Shown: positions 6,815 through 15,905, numbered from the stretch's first letter. The stretch: 64,000 bases of DNA from DASZGL01 sp035938875 (GCA_035938875.1 DASZGL010000033.1:1-64000); one strand, 5' to 3'. The notes: generated by a model not told the origin, from the letters alone. A program made the numbers and translations.

Positions 6815-7882
6815 CTAACCGTAGATGAAGCCGAGAAGATTCGGCGTGACGTCCTTGACAACGCGGTAGTCGACCCGGTTCCAGCCCGCGTAGTTCATCT
6901 CCGAGATGAGGAACGAACCCGCGGGGACGCCAGCGTCAGGGCCGACGGCCTCGACAAAGGCGACGTGGCCCATGGGGCTGCCGCCCTGCCGTCCCCAGAC
7001 TGCCACCGCCCCCCGCTGCGGCACCTGGCCCTCGGGATAGCCCATCGCAGCGGCGTTGTGGTACCACTCCCAGGCGTTGCCGAGCCAGGGGATGCAGCGT
7101 CTCGTGGCCACGTAGTACGTGCAGTAGCCATAGGCGAAACGGTTGCCGCAGGGTGACGAGCCGGATGGACGCGGCGGCGGCGGCGCCAGCTGCTGGTCGA
7201 TGTCGGCGATCTCGGCGGCGATCCGCTGCGCGGGTCCGTCCACTGCCTGGAATGCGGCGTCGCGCGCGGCGACCAGCATCATCAACCGGTTGCTGTCCTC
7301 GCCGAGCTGTCCCTCGAGTGTCTGCGCCAGGGCGCCATCCTGCTGGAGGCGGGAGCGCTCGTCGAGCAGGGCCTTCTCGCGTCCGGTGACCTGTGCTTGC
7401 AGCTGCTGGACCTGGTCGGTGACGTGCTGGGCGCCGCGCACCCTGTCGACAGCATCGCTGAAGCTGCTCGCCGAGAGGATCGCCGCGGCAAAGCCGTCGG
7501 CGTCGGTTGCCTCGTAGGTCGCCCGGAGCAGCGTTCCCAACTGCACCTTGGCCTTGGAGACGGTGCTCTCATCGTCGGCGATCTGCCGCGACAGCCCCTG
7601 CATCTGGGTGTCGATGGAGGCGAGCTGCTTGCGTGCCGCAAGGAGATGCTCCTGCACGCCGGCAAGCTGCTGTTCGGCCGCGAGGAGCTGGCCGTGCGAC
7701 TGGGCGCGAGGGCCGCTCAGAGCCTGGAGCTCGGCGACCAGCTCGGCGCGCCTGGCGCGGAGCTGGTCGGCGGCGGAGGCGGACGCTGGTGTGGCTGTCG
7801 CTTCAGGAGAGACGAGACTGAGGCTGGCGACGAGTGAGAAGACGGTGCCGCAGATCAGAGCAAGCTTGGAGCCACTCCGCAA
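6815..7882 (-). CDS. Secreted CHAP-domain peptidoglycan hydrolase with coiled coil (PcsB-like layout)
   Basis: The 355-residue protein has a signal peptide (about residues 1-31, ending ATATPA), a long coiled coil (about 38-230), a Pro-rich linker and a C-terminal CHAP amidase/endopeptidase domain. The catalytic Cys is in GYCTYYVA and the His in PMGHVAFVE, with the downstream SEMNY block. This layout matches FtsX-regulated cell-wall hydrolases such as PcsB. It should cleave peptide bonds in the wall during division. The start is TTG 7882, chosen for the GGAGGTGAT ribosome site just upstream. The gene is alone and divergent from the glycosyltransferase, with a leader of up to ~190 bases. Confidence 0.88.
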   Translation of the reverse strand: MRSGSKLALICGTVFSLVASLSLVSPEATATPASASAADQLRARRAELVAELQALSGPRAQSHGQLLAAEQQLAGVQEHLLAARKQLASIDTQMQGLSRQIADDESTVSKAKVQLGTLLRATYEATDADGFAAAILSASSFSDAVDRVRGAQHVTDQVQQLQAQVTGREKALLDERSRLQQDGALAQTLEGQLGEDSNRLMMLVAARDAAFQAVDGPAQRIAAEIADIDQQLAPPPPRPSGSSPCGNRFAYGYCTYYVATRRCIPWLGNAWEWYHNAAAMGYPEGQVPQRGAVAVWGRQGGSPMGHVAFVEAVGPDAGVPAGSFLISEMNYAGWNRVDYRVVKDVTPNLLGFIYG

Positions 7883-8280
7883 TACATCACCTCCGTGGCC
7901 GTCGGATGGCAGGGACCATCACGAAAATCGTCCAAGTGGACGTAGCGGAGCCGGTCGAACCGACCCGCCAAGCAAGCGGGCGCATCCTACAGATCGCCGG
8001 TCGGCGCTGTCAAATGCGTTGGGGACACATCTGCCACCAATGCCTGTCGAGCCCGGAAAGGGCCGGCCAAAGTCCTTGCAGGGCATAGAAAAAGTCATAA
8101 ACGGTCAATACGAACAGGAGTGTGTACCGGGGTGGTACACACGGGCCGCTGTCCCCGGTCGCGGGCCACGGAGCCGGAGGCTCCATTGATGTCATGGCTG
8201 GCCTGGCGCACAGGGCGCCGAAGAGGTGGGTGCGCGGGGTTGGCGACTGCCGCCCGCCGAGGAGGAGACTTCGCCCGCGA
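7883..8280. other. Divergent intergenic region
   Basis: It lies between the CHAP hydrolase and the glycosyltransferase genes. It holds a minus-strand promoter-like TTGACC (8108-8103) with a TATGCC 15 bases further on, a long leader toward the hydrolase, and the palindrome at 8120-8142. I see no recognisable riboswitch and no supported gene. Confidence 0.5.
8120..8142. promoter_or_regulatory. Perfect 9-bp palindrome, probable operator
   Basis: GTGTGTACC and GGTACACAC flank a 5-base spacer. The site lies between divergent genes, about 12 bases upstream of the -35-like box that faces the CHAP hydrolase. It has the size and symmetry of a dimeric repressor operator; the regulator is not apparent. 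Confidence 0.55.
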
Positions 8281-9387
8281 ATGCGTGTCAGCCTCGTCGC
8301 TCCCCTGGTCACTCCACTGCGCGATCCGCAGCTCGGCGGGGCGCAGACTGCGGTCTGCGAGCTGAGCCGGGGCCTGGTGCTCGCCGGTGACGAGGTCGAG
8401 CTGCACGCTGCTCGGGGGTCGCGCGTCCGCGGTGTCCCCCTGCGCATCGTCAGCGACGCCCCCTTCGAGGGTGAGCTGCTCAGGTTCGCTCCGGCGCCGC
8501 CGCCCGGGGCTCATCGCCCACCGGATCCCGGCAACAGACCCTGGCCGGCGCTGCAGGCGGGTGCCTTTCTGGGCATCGCCGACCACATCCGCCGCCGGCA
8601 CCCCGACGTTGCCCATTGCCACGCCTTCGACTGGCCTGCGTTCTACGCGCTGGCGGCCACCGGCGTGCCCGTGGTGCACACGCTCCATCTCGGTCCTGTG
8701 TCGGATCCGGTGGTCGCTTCGGCCACAGCCGCATCGCGGTGCAGACCGCGTCCGAGGTTCGTCACCGGAAGCGAGGCCTGCGCAGCCGCCTGGCGGAGGC
8801 ACATCGGCGCGATCGCGGTCATCCCGTTCGGGGTCGACACGCAAGGGATCAGGTTTCGCGCGCGCCCGGAGCCCGATCTCGCCATCATCGCCGGGCGCAT
8901 CTCGCCAGAGAAGGCCACCCACATCTCTATAACGGCGGCGAGGCGCGCCGGCATGCGGTCGCTCGTCGTTGGGCCCGTTTACGATCAGGCGTATCACCGC
9001 GAGAAGGTGCGACCTCTGCTGCGCAGCGGCGACGCAACCTGGATCGGACCGGTGACGCGAGCGCGACTAAGCCGGCTCTACGGGCGGGCCGCGGTCGCGT
9101 TGCTGGCGTCGAGGTGGGATGAGCCCTTCGGGCTGGTCGCGCTCGAGGCCAACCTCGCGGGCACGCCCGTCGCCGGCTTCGCTCGTGGCGGCCTTCCCGA
9201 GGTGGTCGGGGCGTGGGGTGGTGTGCTCACCGAGGACGAAACCGTTCGGGGATTGGCATTGGCGCTCAAAGCCGCGCTCTCACTCGACCGGGCTCGGGTT
9301 CGCGCCGCGACCGCCAGGCGTCACTCGCTCGAGCTCATGGTGGATCGCTACCGTCGCCTCTATCGCAGCATGCCGGCCACCGGCTGA
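8281..9387 (+). CDS. Glycosyltransferase, GT4 family
   Basis: With ATG 8281 the product has 368 residues and the two-Rossmann layout of GT-B enzymes. The N-terminal loop has DPQLGGAQTAVCELSRGL, and the C-terminal domain has IAGRISPEKATHI and the nucleotide-sugar motif EPFGLVALEANLAGTPVA (from about residue 281) followed by GGLPEVV. It should move a sugar from a nucleotide donor to a lipid or metabolite on the cytoplasmic side. The frame is open upstream, but homology begins at MRVSLVAPLV and GAGGAGGAGA lies before it. The next gene, an SDR, starts 25 bases after its stop, so they may be co-transcribed. Confidence 0.85.
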   Translation: MRVSLVAPLVTPLRDPQLGGAQTAVCELSRGLVLAGDEVELHAARGSRVRGVPLRIVSDAPFEGELLRFAPAPPPGAHRPPDPGNRPWPALQAGAFLGIADHIRRRHPDVAHCHAFDWPAFYALAATGVPVVHTLHLGPVSDPVVASATAASRCRPRPRFVTGSEACAAAWRRHIGAIAVIPFGVDTQGIRFRARPEPDLAIIAGRISPEKATHISITAARRAGMRSLVVGPVYDQAYHREKVRPLLRSGDATWIGPVTRARLSRLYGRAAVALLASRWDEPFGLVALEANLAGTPVAGFARGGLPEVVGAWGGVLTEDETVRGLALALKAALSLDRARVRAATARRHSLELMVDRYRRLYRSMPATG

Positions 9388-9412
9388 CTGGAGCCACATC
9401 CGGGGAGGCACG

Positions 9413-10117
9413 ATGGCAGACGAGGAACGCAGGAGCGTTGCTGTGGTCACCGGCGCTGGCCGCGGAATCGGCCGGGCGATCGCGGTCCGGCTGGCAGCCG
9501 GTGGCCACCACGTGGTGGCCGCAGCACGCACCGCCGCTGAGGTCGAGGCCACCGCCGCGCTTGGCCGGGACATCGACGCGGTGGTCGCCGACGTCGGCAG
9601 CGGCGTTGGCGTCGACTCCATCGCGGCCGCGGCCGACCGGGCCGGTCGCCTCGACGTGTGGGTCAACAACGCCGCCATCCTGGAGCGGCGCGCCTTCGTC
9701 GAGCTCGACCCCGCCACATGGGACCGGACCATGGACGTCAACCTCCGCGGCGCCTATCTGGGTTGCCGCGCGGCCTTCTCGCGCATGGCGGCGAGCAGCG
9801 GCGGAGTCATCGTCAACATCGGCTCGCTCTCCGGAGTCGCGGGTGTCGAGAAGTTCGCCGGCCTCAGCGCCTACAACGTATCCAAGGCTGGACTCATCGC
9901 CCTGACGGAGGCCGTGGCAGTCGAGGGTCGCGACCACCTCGTGCGCTGTGTGGCGCTCAGCCCCGGCGCGGTCGACACCGAGATGCTCCGCCGGGCCGCG
10001 CCGCACCTCAACCCGGGGATGACCCCGGACGACGTGGCCGCCATCGTGACTTTCCTGATCAGCGCCGACGCGGCACATCTCAGCGGGGTGAACATCCCCA
10101 TCTTCAGCAACCGCTGA
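9413..10117 (+). CDS. Short-chain dehydrogenase/reductase
   Basis: The 234-residue product is a classical SDR: the NAD(P) loop VTGAGRGIGRA at about residue 13, WVNNAAI near 82, the catalytic serine in IGSLSG and Tyr-Lys in YNVSK (Tyr about 154). ATG 9413 follows GGGGAGG at a normal distance. It would reduce a carbonyl or oxidise an alcohol with NAD(P); the substrate is unknown. It lies between the glycosyltransferase and folE. Pterin or sugar metabolism is possible from context but not shown. Confidence 0.85.
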   Translation: MADEERRSVAVVTGAGRGIGRAIAVRLAAGGHHVVAAARTAAEVEATAALGRDIDAVVADVGSGVGVDSIAAAADRAGRLDVWVNNAAILERRAFVELDPATWDRTMDVNLRGAYLGCRAAFSRMAASSGGVIVNIGSLSGVAGVEKFAGLSAYNVSKAGLIALTEAVAVEGRDHLVRCVALSPGAVDTEMLRRAAPHLNPGMTPDDVAAIVTFLISADAAHLSGVNIPIFSNR

Positions 10118-10151
10118 TTGTGGGTTGGGGCGCTTACGGCATAGTTGACCA

Positions 10152-10751
10152 ATGGCCGACGCCGCCGCGCCACTGTTCGACCGGCGCCATCACCCCGAGG
10201 ACGAGCTCGCCGCCGCCGTGGAGCGGATCCTCGCGCTGCTTGGCGACGACCCGTCGCGTGAGGGGTTGCAACGCACGCCGCAACGCGTCGCCGAGACGCT
10301 CCGCTTCCTCACCAGCGGCCACGAGCAGGATGTCGCCGCGGTGGTCAAGGGCGCGGTGTTCGTCGAGTCATATGACGAGATGGTTGTGGTCAAGGACATC
10401 GAGCTGTACAGCATGTGCGAACACCACCTGCTGCCTTTCTACGGCAAGTGCCACGTCGCCTATCTCCCCCAGGGACGCATCGTCGGCCTCAGCAAGCTGC
10501 CCCGAGTCGTCGATGTCTTTGCCCGCCGTCTCCAGGTGCAGGAGCGACTGACGACACAGATCGCGGAGGCGATCGACGAGGTGCTCGAGCCCATCGGCGT
10601 GGCCGTTGTCATCGAGGCCGTCCACCTGTGCATGATGATGCGCGGCATCCAGAAGCAGAACAGCCAGACGGTGACGTCGTGCATGCTCGGCGGTTTCCGG
10701 CACAACGACAAGAGCCGTGCCGAGTTTCTCGAGCTGATCCGGCGGCGCTGA
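10152..10751 (+). CDS. folE: GTP cyclohydrolase I
   Basis: FolE opens the GTP ring to form 7,8-dihydroneopterin triphosphate, the first step toward folate and pterins. The 199-residue protein has the family blocks RTPQRVAETLRFL, MCEHHLLPFYG, GLSKLPRVVDVFARRLQVQE and SQTVTSCMLGGF. The zinc ligands Cys89, His92 and Cys160 are present with the spacing of the E. coli enzyme. ATG 10152 begins a standard N-terminus. No other folate gene is nearby, so it seems to be a stand-alone unit; a weak TAGTTG lies a few bases upstream. Confidence 0.95.
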   Translation: MADAAAPLFDRRHHPEDELAAAVERILALLGDDPSREGLQRTPQRVAETLRFLTSGHEQDVAAVVKGAVFVESYDEMVVVKDIELYSMCEHHLLPFYGKCHVAYLPQGRIVGLSKLPRVVDVFARRLQVQERLTTQIAEAIDEVLEPIGVAVVIEAVHLCMMMRGIQKQNSQTVTSCMLGGFRHNDKSRAEFLELIRRR

Positions 10752-10773
10752 GCCGCGTACATCGCTGCGGGGG

Positions 10774-11565
10774 ATGAACAGCCGGCTGGAAACCATCGCG
10801 GTCGTCGCCGCGTTGGTCGTCGTCATGGTGGTGCTCTCGCGGTGGACGCGCCACCTCACCAGCCGGGCGCGGCTGAGGTCACGAACAGCGGCACGCCGGC
10901 TCGACGCGCTCGCCGACTCGACGGTCTACATCGTTGCCGGCGCGACGGTGCTCTGCCTCGCCGCGGCGCTCTTGCCTCAGTCGCGTCTCCCCGGTGGCCT
11001 CGACCGCGCCTGGCTGGTGGGCACCACCATCGGGCTGGCCACCGGCATTCCCTTTGCGGTCGATCGCCGCAGCCTGCGCCGGCGTCTGCGCGACCTGCCC
11101 GTTCCCGACGATCCAGTCGCCGTGGTCGCGCTCGCCGGCGCCGCTCATGCACCGGCAATCGCCGCGCTTGCCGCCGGCGACCACGCCGCCGCCGCCGAGC
11201 TCCTCCGCCCCGCTCTCGACATGGACCCGCCGGACCCCGAGGCGATGCGCATCCGTGCGCTCAGCGCGGCAGCGTCCGGTGAGGTACGTGTCGCGCGTGC
11301 TTACGCGCTGCGGGTAGTCCAGGTCGACCGGCGGCGCTGGGATGCGCTGGTCGACACCGGCTTGGCCCTCTGCCGTCGCCAGCGGTGGGGCGAAGGCCTG
11401 CGACTGCTCCATCGTGCGGTGGAAGTGTCGGACAGCGATTCTCGAGCCGAGCTTGCCCTCGCCCAGGGACAGGCGATGGCAGGCCGGTTGCGCGATGCGG
11501 TTGCCGCCCTCGATCGATCGCGGAGGAAACCCACCCGTGCTCCTGCCAGCGGCATGCGCCGCTAG
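10774..11565 (+). CDS. Membrane protein with TPR-like repeats
   Basis: The 263-residue product has an N-terminal membrane helix (about residues 7-22), a second hydrophobic region (about 47-90), then a cytoplasmic part (about 115-250) of alternating Ala/Leu/Arg helices with TPR-like spacing (AIAALAAGDHAAAAELLRPAL; RAYALRVVQVDRRRWDALV). TPR domains bind other proteins. No specific family is recognised. It follows folE by 22 bases but shares no obvious function with it. It converges with the small gene at 11566; the stop codons almost touch. Confidence 0.65.
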   Translation: MNSRLETIAVVAALVVVMVVLSRWTRHLTSRARLRSRTAARRLDALADSTVYIVAGATVLCLAAALLPQSRLPGGLDRAWLVGTTIGLATGIPFAVDRRSLRRRLRDLPVPDDPVAVVALAGAAHAPAIAALAAGDHAAAAELLRPALDMDPPDPEAMRIRALSAAASGEVRVARAYALRVVQVDRRRWDALVDTGLALCRRQRWGEGLRLLHRAVEVSDSDSRAELALAQGQAMAGRLRDAVAALDRSRRKPTRAPASGMRR

Positions 11566-11778
11566 TCAGCGGACGCCGAGCCAGGCCACGTCGAGCTGGA
11601 GGAGGAGCACTCCGGCTCCGCAGAGACCGACGCCGAAGACGAGGTGCGCCCAGCGGATCGGCTCACGCCCGGCGCGCCGCCGGACGCGGCTGACCAGGGT
11701 GACCGCGATGATGCCCAGGCCGCCGGCGACGAAGATGACTGCGGGAACGCCGAGCAGGCTGCTGAGAAGGTCGCGCAT
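11566..11778 (-). CDS. Small membrane protein of unknown function
   Basis: The 70-residue product has two membrane helices (about residues 10-30 and 44-65) with an Arg-rich loop between them, consistent with a small inner-membrane protein with both ends outside or both inside. No family is recognised. It converges with the TPR gene, ending at 11566 next to that gene's stop at 11565, and is divergent from rlmN. Chance frames of this hydrophobic pattern are uncommon, so I favour a real gene. Confidence 0.5.
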   Translation of the reverse strand: MRDLLSSLLGVPAVIFVAGGLGIIAVTLVSRVRRRAGREPIRWAHLVFGVGLCGAGVLLLQLDVAWLGVR

Positions 11779-11883
11779 CGCCGCCGCAGGCTACCAGGGT
11801 CGTCAGAAGGCGCCTCACGCCATGGCAACCACAGGTCTTCGCCGCAGAGCGCGAGGCGGCTGCCCGTACCATGGAAGCCCCTC

Positions 11884-12990
11884 ATGGCTTCGCTCAGCAC
11901 CCTTGACCGGGCCGCCCTCGTCGATCTCTGCACCCGGCTCGGTGCACCGGCGTGGCGCGCAGCTCAGCTCGCCGAGGCGGTCTGGCAGCCCGGCGTCGAG
12001 CACCTCGACGACGCCCGCCTGCTTCCCCCCGATCTCCGCCGCAGCCTCGCCGCCGAAGTCGAGTTCAGCACCGTCACCGTGGCCGGCCAGAGTCTGAGCG
12101 ACGGCGGTTTGACGCTGAAGCTGCTCTGCCGGCTCGGTGATGGCCAGACCGTGGAGGCGGTCGCCATGGAGACTCCGGCGGGTGAGGGACACCGCCGGCG
12201 GGCGACTGTATGCGTCAGCACTCAGGTCGGCTGCGCGGTGGGCTGTCCCTTCTGCGCCACCGGCATGCTCGGGCTGCGGCGCAACTGCACGGCGGCCGAG
12301 ATCGTCGACCAGGTGCGCGCCGCCGGCATCGCCCTTCGGCGGAGCAACCTCGGTCCGGTGACCCACGTCGTCTACATGGGCATGGGCGAGCCGCTGGCCA
12401 ACCTCGAGGCGACCATCGATTCCCTTCGAGTTCTCGCCACCAATGGCGGTATCAGCCCGCGGCGGATCACGGTGTCGACCAGTGGAGTGGTGCCGGCCAT
12501 CGACCTTCTGGCGGCAGCGGGAATGCCGATCACGCTGGCCATCTCGCTGCACGCCGCGACCGACGCGCTGCGCGACCGGCTGGTGCCCCTCAACCGTACC
12601 CACCCGATCGACAGCCTTCTCTCTGCGGGGATGCGGTTCGCCAAGGCCACCGGCCGGCGGCTGTCGTTGGAGTGGTGCCTGATCGGCGGGGTCAACGACG
12701 GCGAGGACCAGGCGCTGCGCCTGCGCCGTCTGGCCTTCGCGGCGCGGGCCCACGTCAACGTCATCCCCATGAACAGGATCGGGGGAAGTCCCTGGGGCCC
12801 CCCCGACGATGCCACCACGCGGCGCTTCGTCGCCCGGCTGCGCGGCGTGCGCGCCACCGTGCGCGACACCCGCGGCGCCGCCGGCGACGCCGCGTGCGGC
12901 CAGCTTCGTGCCGAGCTGGAACGCCGGCGCATGCTGCGCGACGACGGCACTCTGGGGCGTCCTCTCTCGCCGGCCCGGGCGGGGTCGTGA
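11884..12990 (+). CDS. rlmN: Dual-specificity rRNA/tRNA adenine-C2 methyltransferase (radical SAM)
   Basis: RlmN methylates C2 of A2503 in 23S rRNA and A37 in some tRNAs. The 368-residue product has the radical-SAM cluster cysteines in CAVGCPFC (Cys117, 121, 124), the family block YMGMGEPLANL, SLHAATDALRDRLVP, and the methyl-carrier cysteine near the end in DAACGQL (Cys338). ATG 11884 starts the usual N-terminal helix domain. The next gene, ribD, starts at a GTG that overlaps the rlmN stop, so the two are probably translated together, though their functions differ. Confidence 0.95.
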   Translation: MASLSTLDRAALVDLCTRLGAPAWRAAQLAEAVWQPGVEHLDDARLLPPDLRRSLAAEVEFSTVTVAGQSLSDGGLTLKLLCRLGDGQTVEAVAMETPAGEGHRRRATVCVSTQVGCAVGCPFCATGMLGLRRNCTAAEIVDQVRAAGIALRRSNLGPVTHVVYMGMGEPLANLEATIDSLRVLATNGGISPRRITVSTSGVVPAIDLLAAAGMPITLAISLHAATDALRDRLVPLNRTHPIDSLLSAGMRFAKATGRRLSLEWCLIGGVNDGEDQALRLRRLAFAARAHVNVIPMNRIGGSPWGPPDDATTRRFVARLRGVRATVRDTRGAAGDAACGQLRAELERRRMLRDDGTLGRPLSPARAGS

Positions 12991-14099
12991 ACGGCGCCGA
13001 GGGGCCGGCCGACGAGCGGCTGATGGACGCGGCTCTCGACGCTGCGGCCTCGGCGAATCACGCAACCAGTCCCAATCCCATGGTCGGGGCGGTGGTGGTG
13101 CGTGACCAGCAGGTCATCGCCACCGGAGCCCACCAGCGCGCCGGCGAGGACCACGCCGAGATCAGCGCCCTCAAAGACGCGGGGGACCGGGCCCGCGGCG
13201 CTGAGCTCTACGTCACCCTGGAGCCCTGCGTCCACCAGGGACGAACGCCGCCCTGTGTCGACGCGGTCATCGCCTCAGGGGTCAGCCGCGTGGTTGTGGC
13301 CATGGCCGACCCCAACCCCCGGGTCAGCGGGCGCGGCATCACCGCGCTGCGCGAGGCCGGGATCACCGTTGACGTCGGCGTGCGTGCCGTCGCGGCAGAG
13401 CAGCTCAACGAGTTCTACGTGAAGTGGGTGACGACGGGCCTCCCCTTTGTCACCACCAAGTTCGCCATCTCGCTGGATGGACGGATCGCCACCGCCTCCG
13501 GCGAGTCGCGTTGGATCACCTCCGAGGAGGCGCGCCAGCAGGCTCACGGTCTGCGCCATGTCCACGACGCCATCCTCGTGGGTGTCAACACGGTGATCCG
13601 CGACGACCCGGCGCTGTCGACGCGGCTGGCCGGCGACCGTGTGATGCGCTCGCCGCTGCGCATCGTCGTCGACAGCACGCTGCGGGCTCCTCTGGACGCC
13701 CGGGTGTTCCGTGAGGGCGATGGAGGTGTTGTCGTGGCCACCAGCGACCGGGCCGGCGCAGACCAGGTGCGCCGCTTCGGGGAGGCGGGCGTCACCGTCC
13801 TGGTGCTGCCCGCTGCCGACGGCCGGGTCGCGCTCGATCAGCTGATGCGCTGGGTGGCCGAGCACGAGCGCATCAGCGTGCTCGTCGAGGGGGGCGCTGC
13901 GGTGCACGGCTCGGTGTTCGAGCTCGGTCTGGTCGACAAGGTCGTCGCCTTCATCGCCCCGCGGATCATCGGCGGCGCCGATTCGCCCGCGGCGGTGGGC
14001 GGTCGTGGCGTGAAAGCACTGCCCGATGCACGTCTACTGGAGCGCGTCGCTGTGACGTTCGCCGGTACTGACATGGTCGTCAGCGGGTACTGTAGATAG
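12987..14099 (+). CDS. ribD: Bifunctional riboflavin deaminase/reductase
   Basis: RibD carries out two riboflavin steps: deamination of the pyrimidine and NADPH-dependent reduction of the ribose. The 370-residue protein has the N-terminal deaminase (zinc motif HAE at His56, PCxxxGRTPPC at Cys81 and Cys90) and a C-terminal reductase domain with KFAISLDGRIA, ITSEEAR and ILVGVNTVIRDDP. GTG 12987 overlaps the rlmN stop (GTGA). ribBA follows after 3 bases. The usual ribE between ribD and ribBA is absent. Confidence 0.95.
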   Translation: MNGAEGPADERLMDAALDAAASANHATSPNPMVGAVVVRDQQVIATGAHQRAGEDHAEISALKDAGDRARGAELYVTLEPCVHQGRTPPCVDAVIASGVSRVVVAMADPNPRVSGRGITALREAGITVDVGVRAVAAEQLNEFYVKWVTTGLPFVTTKFAISLDGRIATASGESRWITSEEARQQAHGLRHVHDAILVGVNTVIRDDPALSTRLAGDRVMRSPLRIVVDSTLRAPLDARVFREGDGGVVVATSDRAGADQVRRFGEAGVTVLVLPAADGRVALDQLMRWVAEHERISVLVEGGAAVHGSVFELGLVDKVVAFIAPRIIGGADSPAAVGGRGVKALPDARLLERVAVTFAGTDMVVSGYCR

Positions 14100-14102
14100 G
14101 CC

Positions 14103-15353
14103 ATGTCCAGCGGAAGCATCGAGGACGCCATCGCGGACATCCGCGACGGCCGCTTCGTGGTCATCGTCGACGACGAGGACCGCGAGAACGAGGGTGACCT
14201 GGCCATCGCCGCCGACCGCATCACCCCCGAGCACGTCACCTTCATGGCCACCCATGCTCGCGGGCTCGTCTGCGTGGCCGTCGACGCCTGGCGGCTCGAC
14301 CAGCTCGGGCTTAGTGCCATGGTCGACAACAACACGTCGCCGTCAGGCACCGCGTTCACCGTCAGCGTCGACGCCGTCGGCCGCGGGGTGACCACGGGGA
14401 TCAGCGCGTACGATCGGGCAACCACCATCCGGCTGCTCTGCGACGAGCACGCCACGCCGAAGGACTTCGCCAAACCCGGTCACACATTTCCGCTGCGAGC
14501 GCGCGGCGGCGGCGTCCTCGAGCGCGCCGGCCTGACCGAGGCGATCGTCGACCTGTGCAAGCTCGCCGGTCGGTTCCCCGCTGGCGTGATCTGCGAAATC
14601 ATGCGCGAGGACGGCCGTATGGCCCGTCGCGACGACCTCGACCGGTTCGCACAGATGCAAGAGGTCCGGGTGATCGCCATCAACGACCTGATCGCCTACC
14701 GGCGACGCAGCGAGAAGTTGGTGATCCACGGTGCCACCACCAAGTTGCCCACTGCATGGGGCGAATTCACCGCTCACGCCTACGAGGACGTGATCAACCA
14801 TTCGGTGCACGTCGCCCTGACCATGGGCGACGTCGCTGACGGTGACCCGGTCCTGGTGCGAGTCCACAGCGAGTGCCTCACCGGCGACGTCTTCGGCTCG
14901 CAGCTCTGCGACTGCCGCGAGCAGCTGCACGAGGCGATGGCCATGGTCGCCGCCGAGGGGCGGGGCGCGATCGTCTACCTGCGTCAGCAGGGCCGCGGCA
15001 TCGGCCTGATGGACACATTGCGTGCCTACGCCCTCCAGGACCGCGGCCTGGACACCGTGCAGGCCAACGAACACCCTGGTCTCCCCGTCGACAAGCGTGA
15101 CTACGGGACCGGTGCGCAGATCCTCGCCGACCTGGGAGTCTCCAAGATCCGCGTGGTCACCAACAATCCGCGCAAATGGTGCGGCCTCGCCGGTCACGGC
15201 CTCGAGGTGGTCGAGCAGCTGCCTTTGATCATCGAGCCGACCGAGCACAACCAGCGCTACCTCCGCGCCAAGCGCGACGAGCTCGGCCACATCTTCGAGA
15301 CACCGAGCATCAAGGAGACAGAGCCGCCCGTCCTCACCGGCGAGACGGCGTGA
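14103..15353 (+). CDS. ribBA: Bifunctional DHBP synthase / GTP cyclohydrolase II
   Basis: The N-terminal half (about 1-200) is RibB, making dihydroxybutanone phosphate from ribulose 5-phosphate: VVIVDDEDRENEGDL and SPSGTAFTVSVD carry the acidic and active-site residues. The C-terminal half (about 205-416) is RibA, opening GTP: zinc cysteines in CLTGDVFGSQLCDC and the catalytic QQGRGIGL plus TNNPRK. At 416 residues it has the normal fusion length. It sits between ribD and ribH and feeds both branches of riboflavin synthesis. No FMN riboswitch is visible upstream of the cluster. Confidence 0.96.
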   Translation: MSSGSIEDAIADIRDGRFVVIVDDEDRENEGDLAIAADRITPEHVTFMATHARGLVCVAVDAWRLDQLGLSAMVDNNTSPSGTAFTVSVDAVGRGVTTGISAYDRATTIRLLCDEHATPKDFAKPGHTFPLRARGGGVLERAGLTEAIVDLCKLAGRFPAGVICEIMREDGRMARRDDLDRFAQMQEVRVIAINDLIAYRRRSEKLVIHGATTKLPTAWGEFTAHAYEDVINHSVHVALTMGDVADGDPVLVRVHSECLTGDVFGSQLCDCREQLHEAMAMVAAEGRGAIVYLRQQGRGIGLMDTLRAYALQDRGLDTVQANEHPGLPVDKRDYGTGAQILADLGVSKIRVVTNNPRKWCGLAGHGLEVVEQLPLIIEPTEHNQRYLRAKRDELGHIFETPSIKETEPPVLTGETA

Positions 15354-15402
15354 GGCGTCTTCGTCAAGTCGCAGCAGCACATCGCGTGCCACACTCCTCG
15401 CC

Positions 15403-15900
15403 GTGAGGATCCACGCCGGCAAGCTCGACGCGACCGGGATGCGCTTCGGCATCGTCGTGGCGCGCTTCAACGACGCCGTCGCCCAGCGGCTGCTCGAGGG
15501 AGCCGTCGACATCCTCGTCCGGCATGGTGTGGACGACACCGACCTCACCGTCGTCTGGGTGCCGGGAAGCTTCGAGATCCCCCTCGCTGCCCAGGAGCTG
15601 GCGGGCTCGGCGCAGGTCGACGCCGTCGTCTGCCTCGGCGTCGTCATCCGCGGCGAGACGCCGCACTTCGACTTCGTCGCCGGCAACGCCAGCAAGGGAG
15701 TCGGCGACATCGCCCTGAGTAGCCGGGTGCCGACGACCTTCGGGGTGATCACCACCGACACGCTGGAGCAGGCCATCGACCACGCCGGCGGCAACCACGG
15801 CAACAAGGGCGCCGATGCCGCGCTCGCCGCCGTGGAGATGGTGTCGCTTCTTCGCGGCCTGCGCGGCGCCCACAAGCCTCGCCGGGTCAGCTCCGCCTAG
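15403..15900 (+). CDS. ribH: 6,7-dimethyl-8-ribityllumazine synthase
   Basis: RibH joins the RibA/RibD pyrimidine product with dihydroxybutanone phosphate to make the riboflavin precursor lumazine. The 165-residue protein has the family blocks RFGIVVARFND, VPGSFEIPLAAQEL, CLGVVIRGETPHFDFV (with the catalytic His) and FGVITTDTLEQA, and GNKGADAALAAVEM near the end. It starts at GTG 15403 and lies 49 bases after ribBA. The last enzyme of the pathway, riboflavin synthase, must be encoded elsewhere. Confidence 0.96.
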   Translation: MRIHAGKLDATGMRFGIVVARFNDAVAQRLLEGAVDILVRHGVDDTDLTVVWVPGSFEIPLAAQELAGSAQVDAVVCLGVVIRGETPHFDFVAGNASKGVGDIALSSRVPTTFGVITTDTLEQAIDHAGGNHGNKGADAALAAVEMVSLLRGLRGAHKPRRVSSA

Positions 15901-15905
15901 CGGAC

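Noticed and set aside
7883..8110. Possible c-di-AMP or c-di-GMP riboswitch before the CHAP hydrolase
   Set aside because: The leader length is suggestive, but the conserved cores of those riboswitches are not visible by eye.
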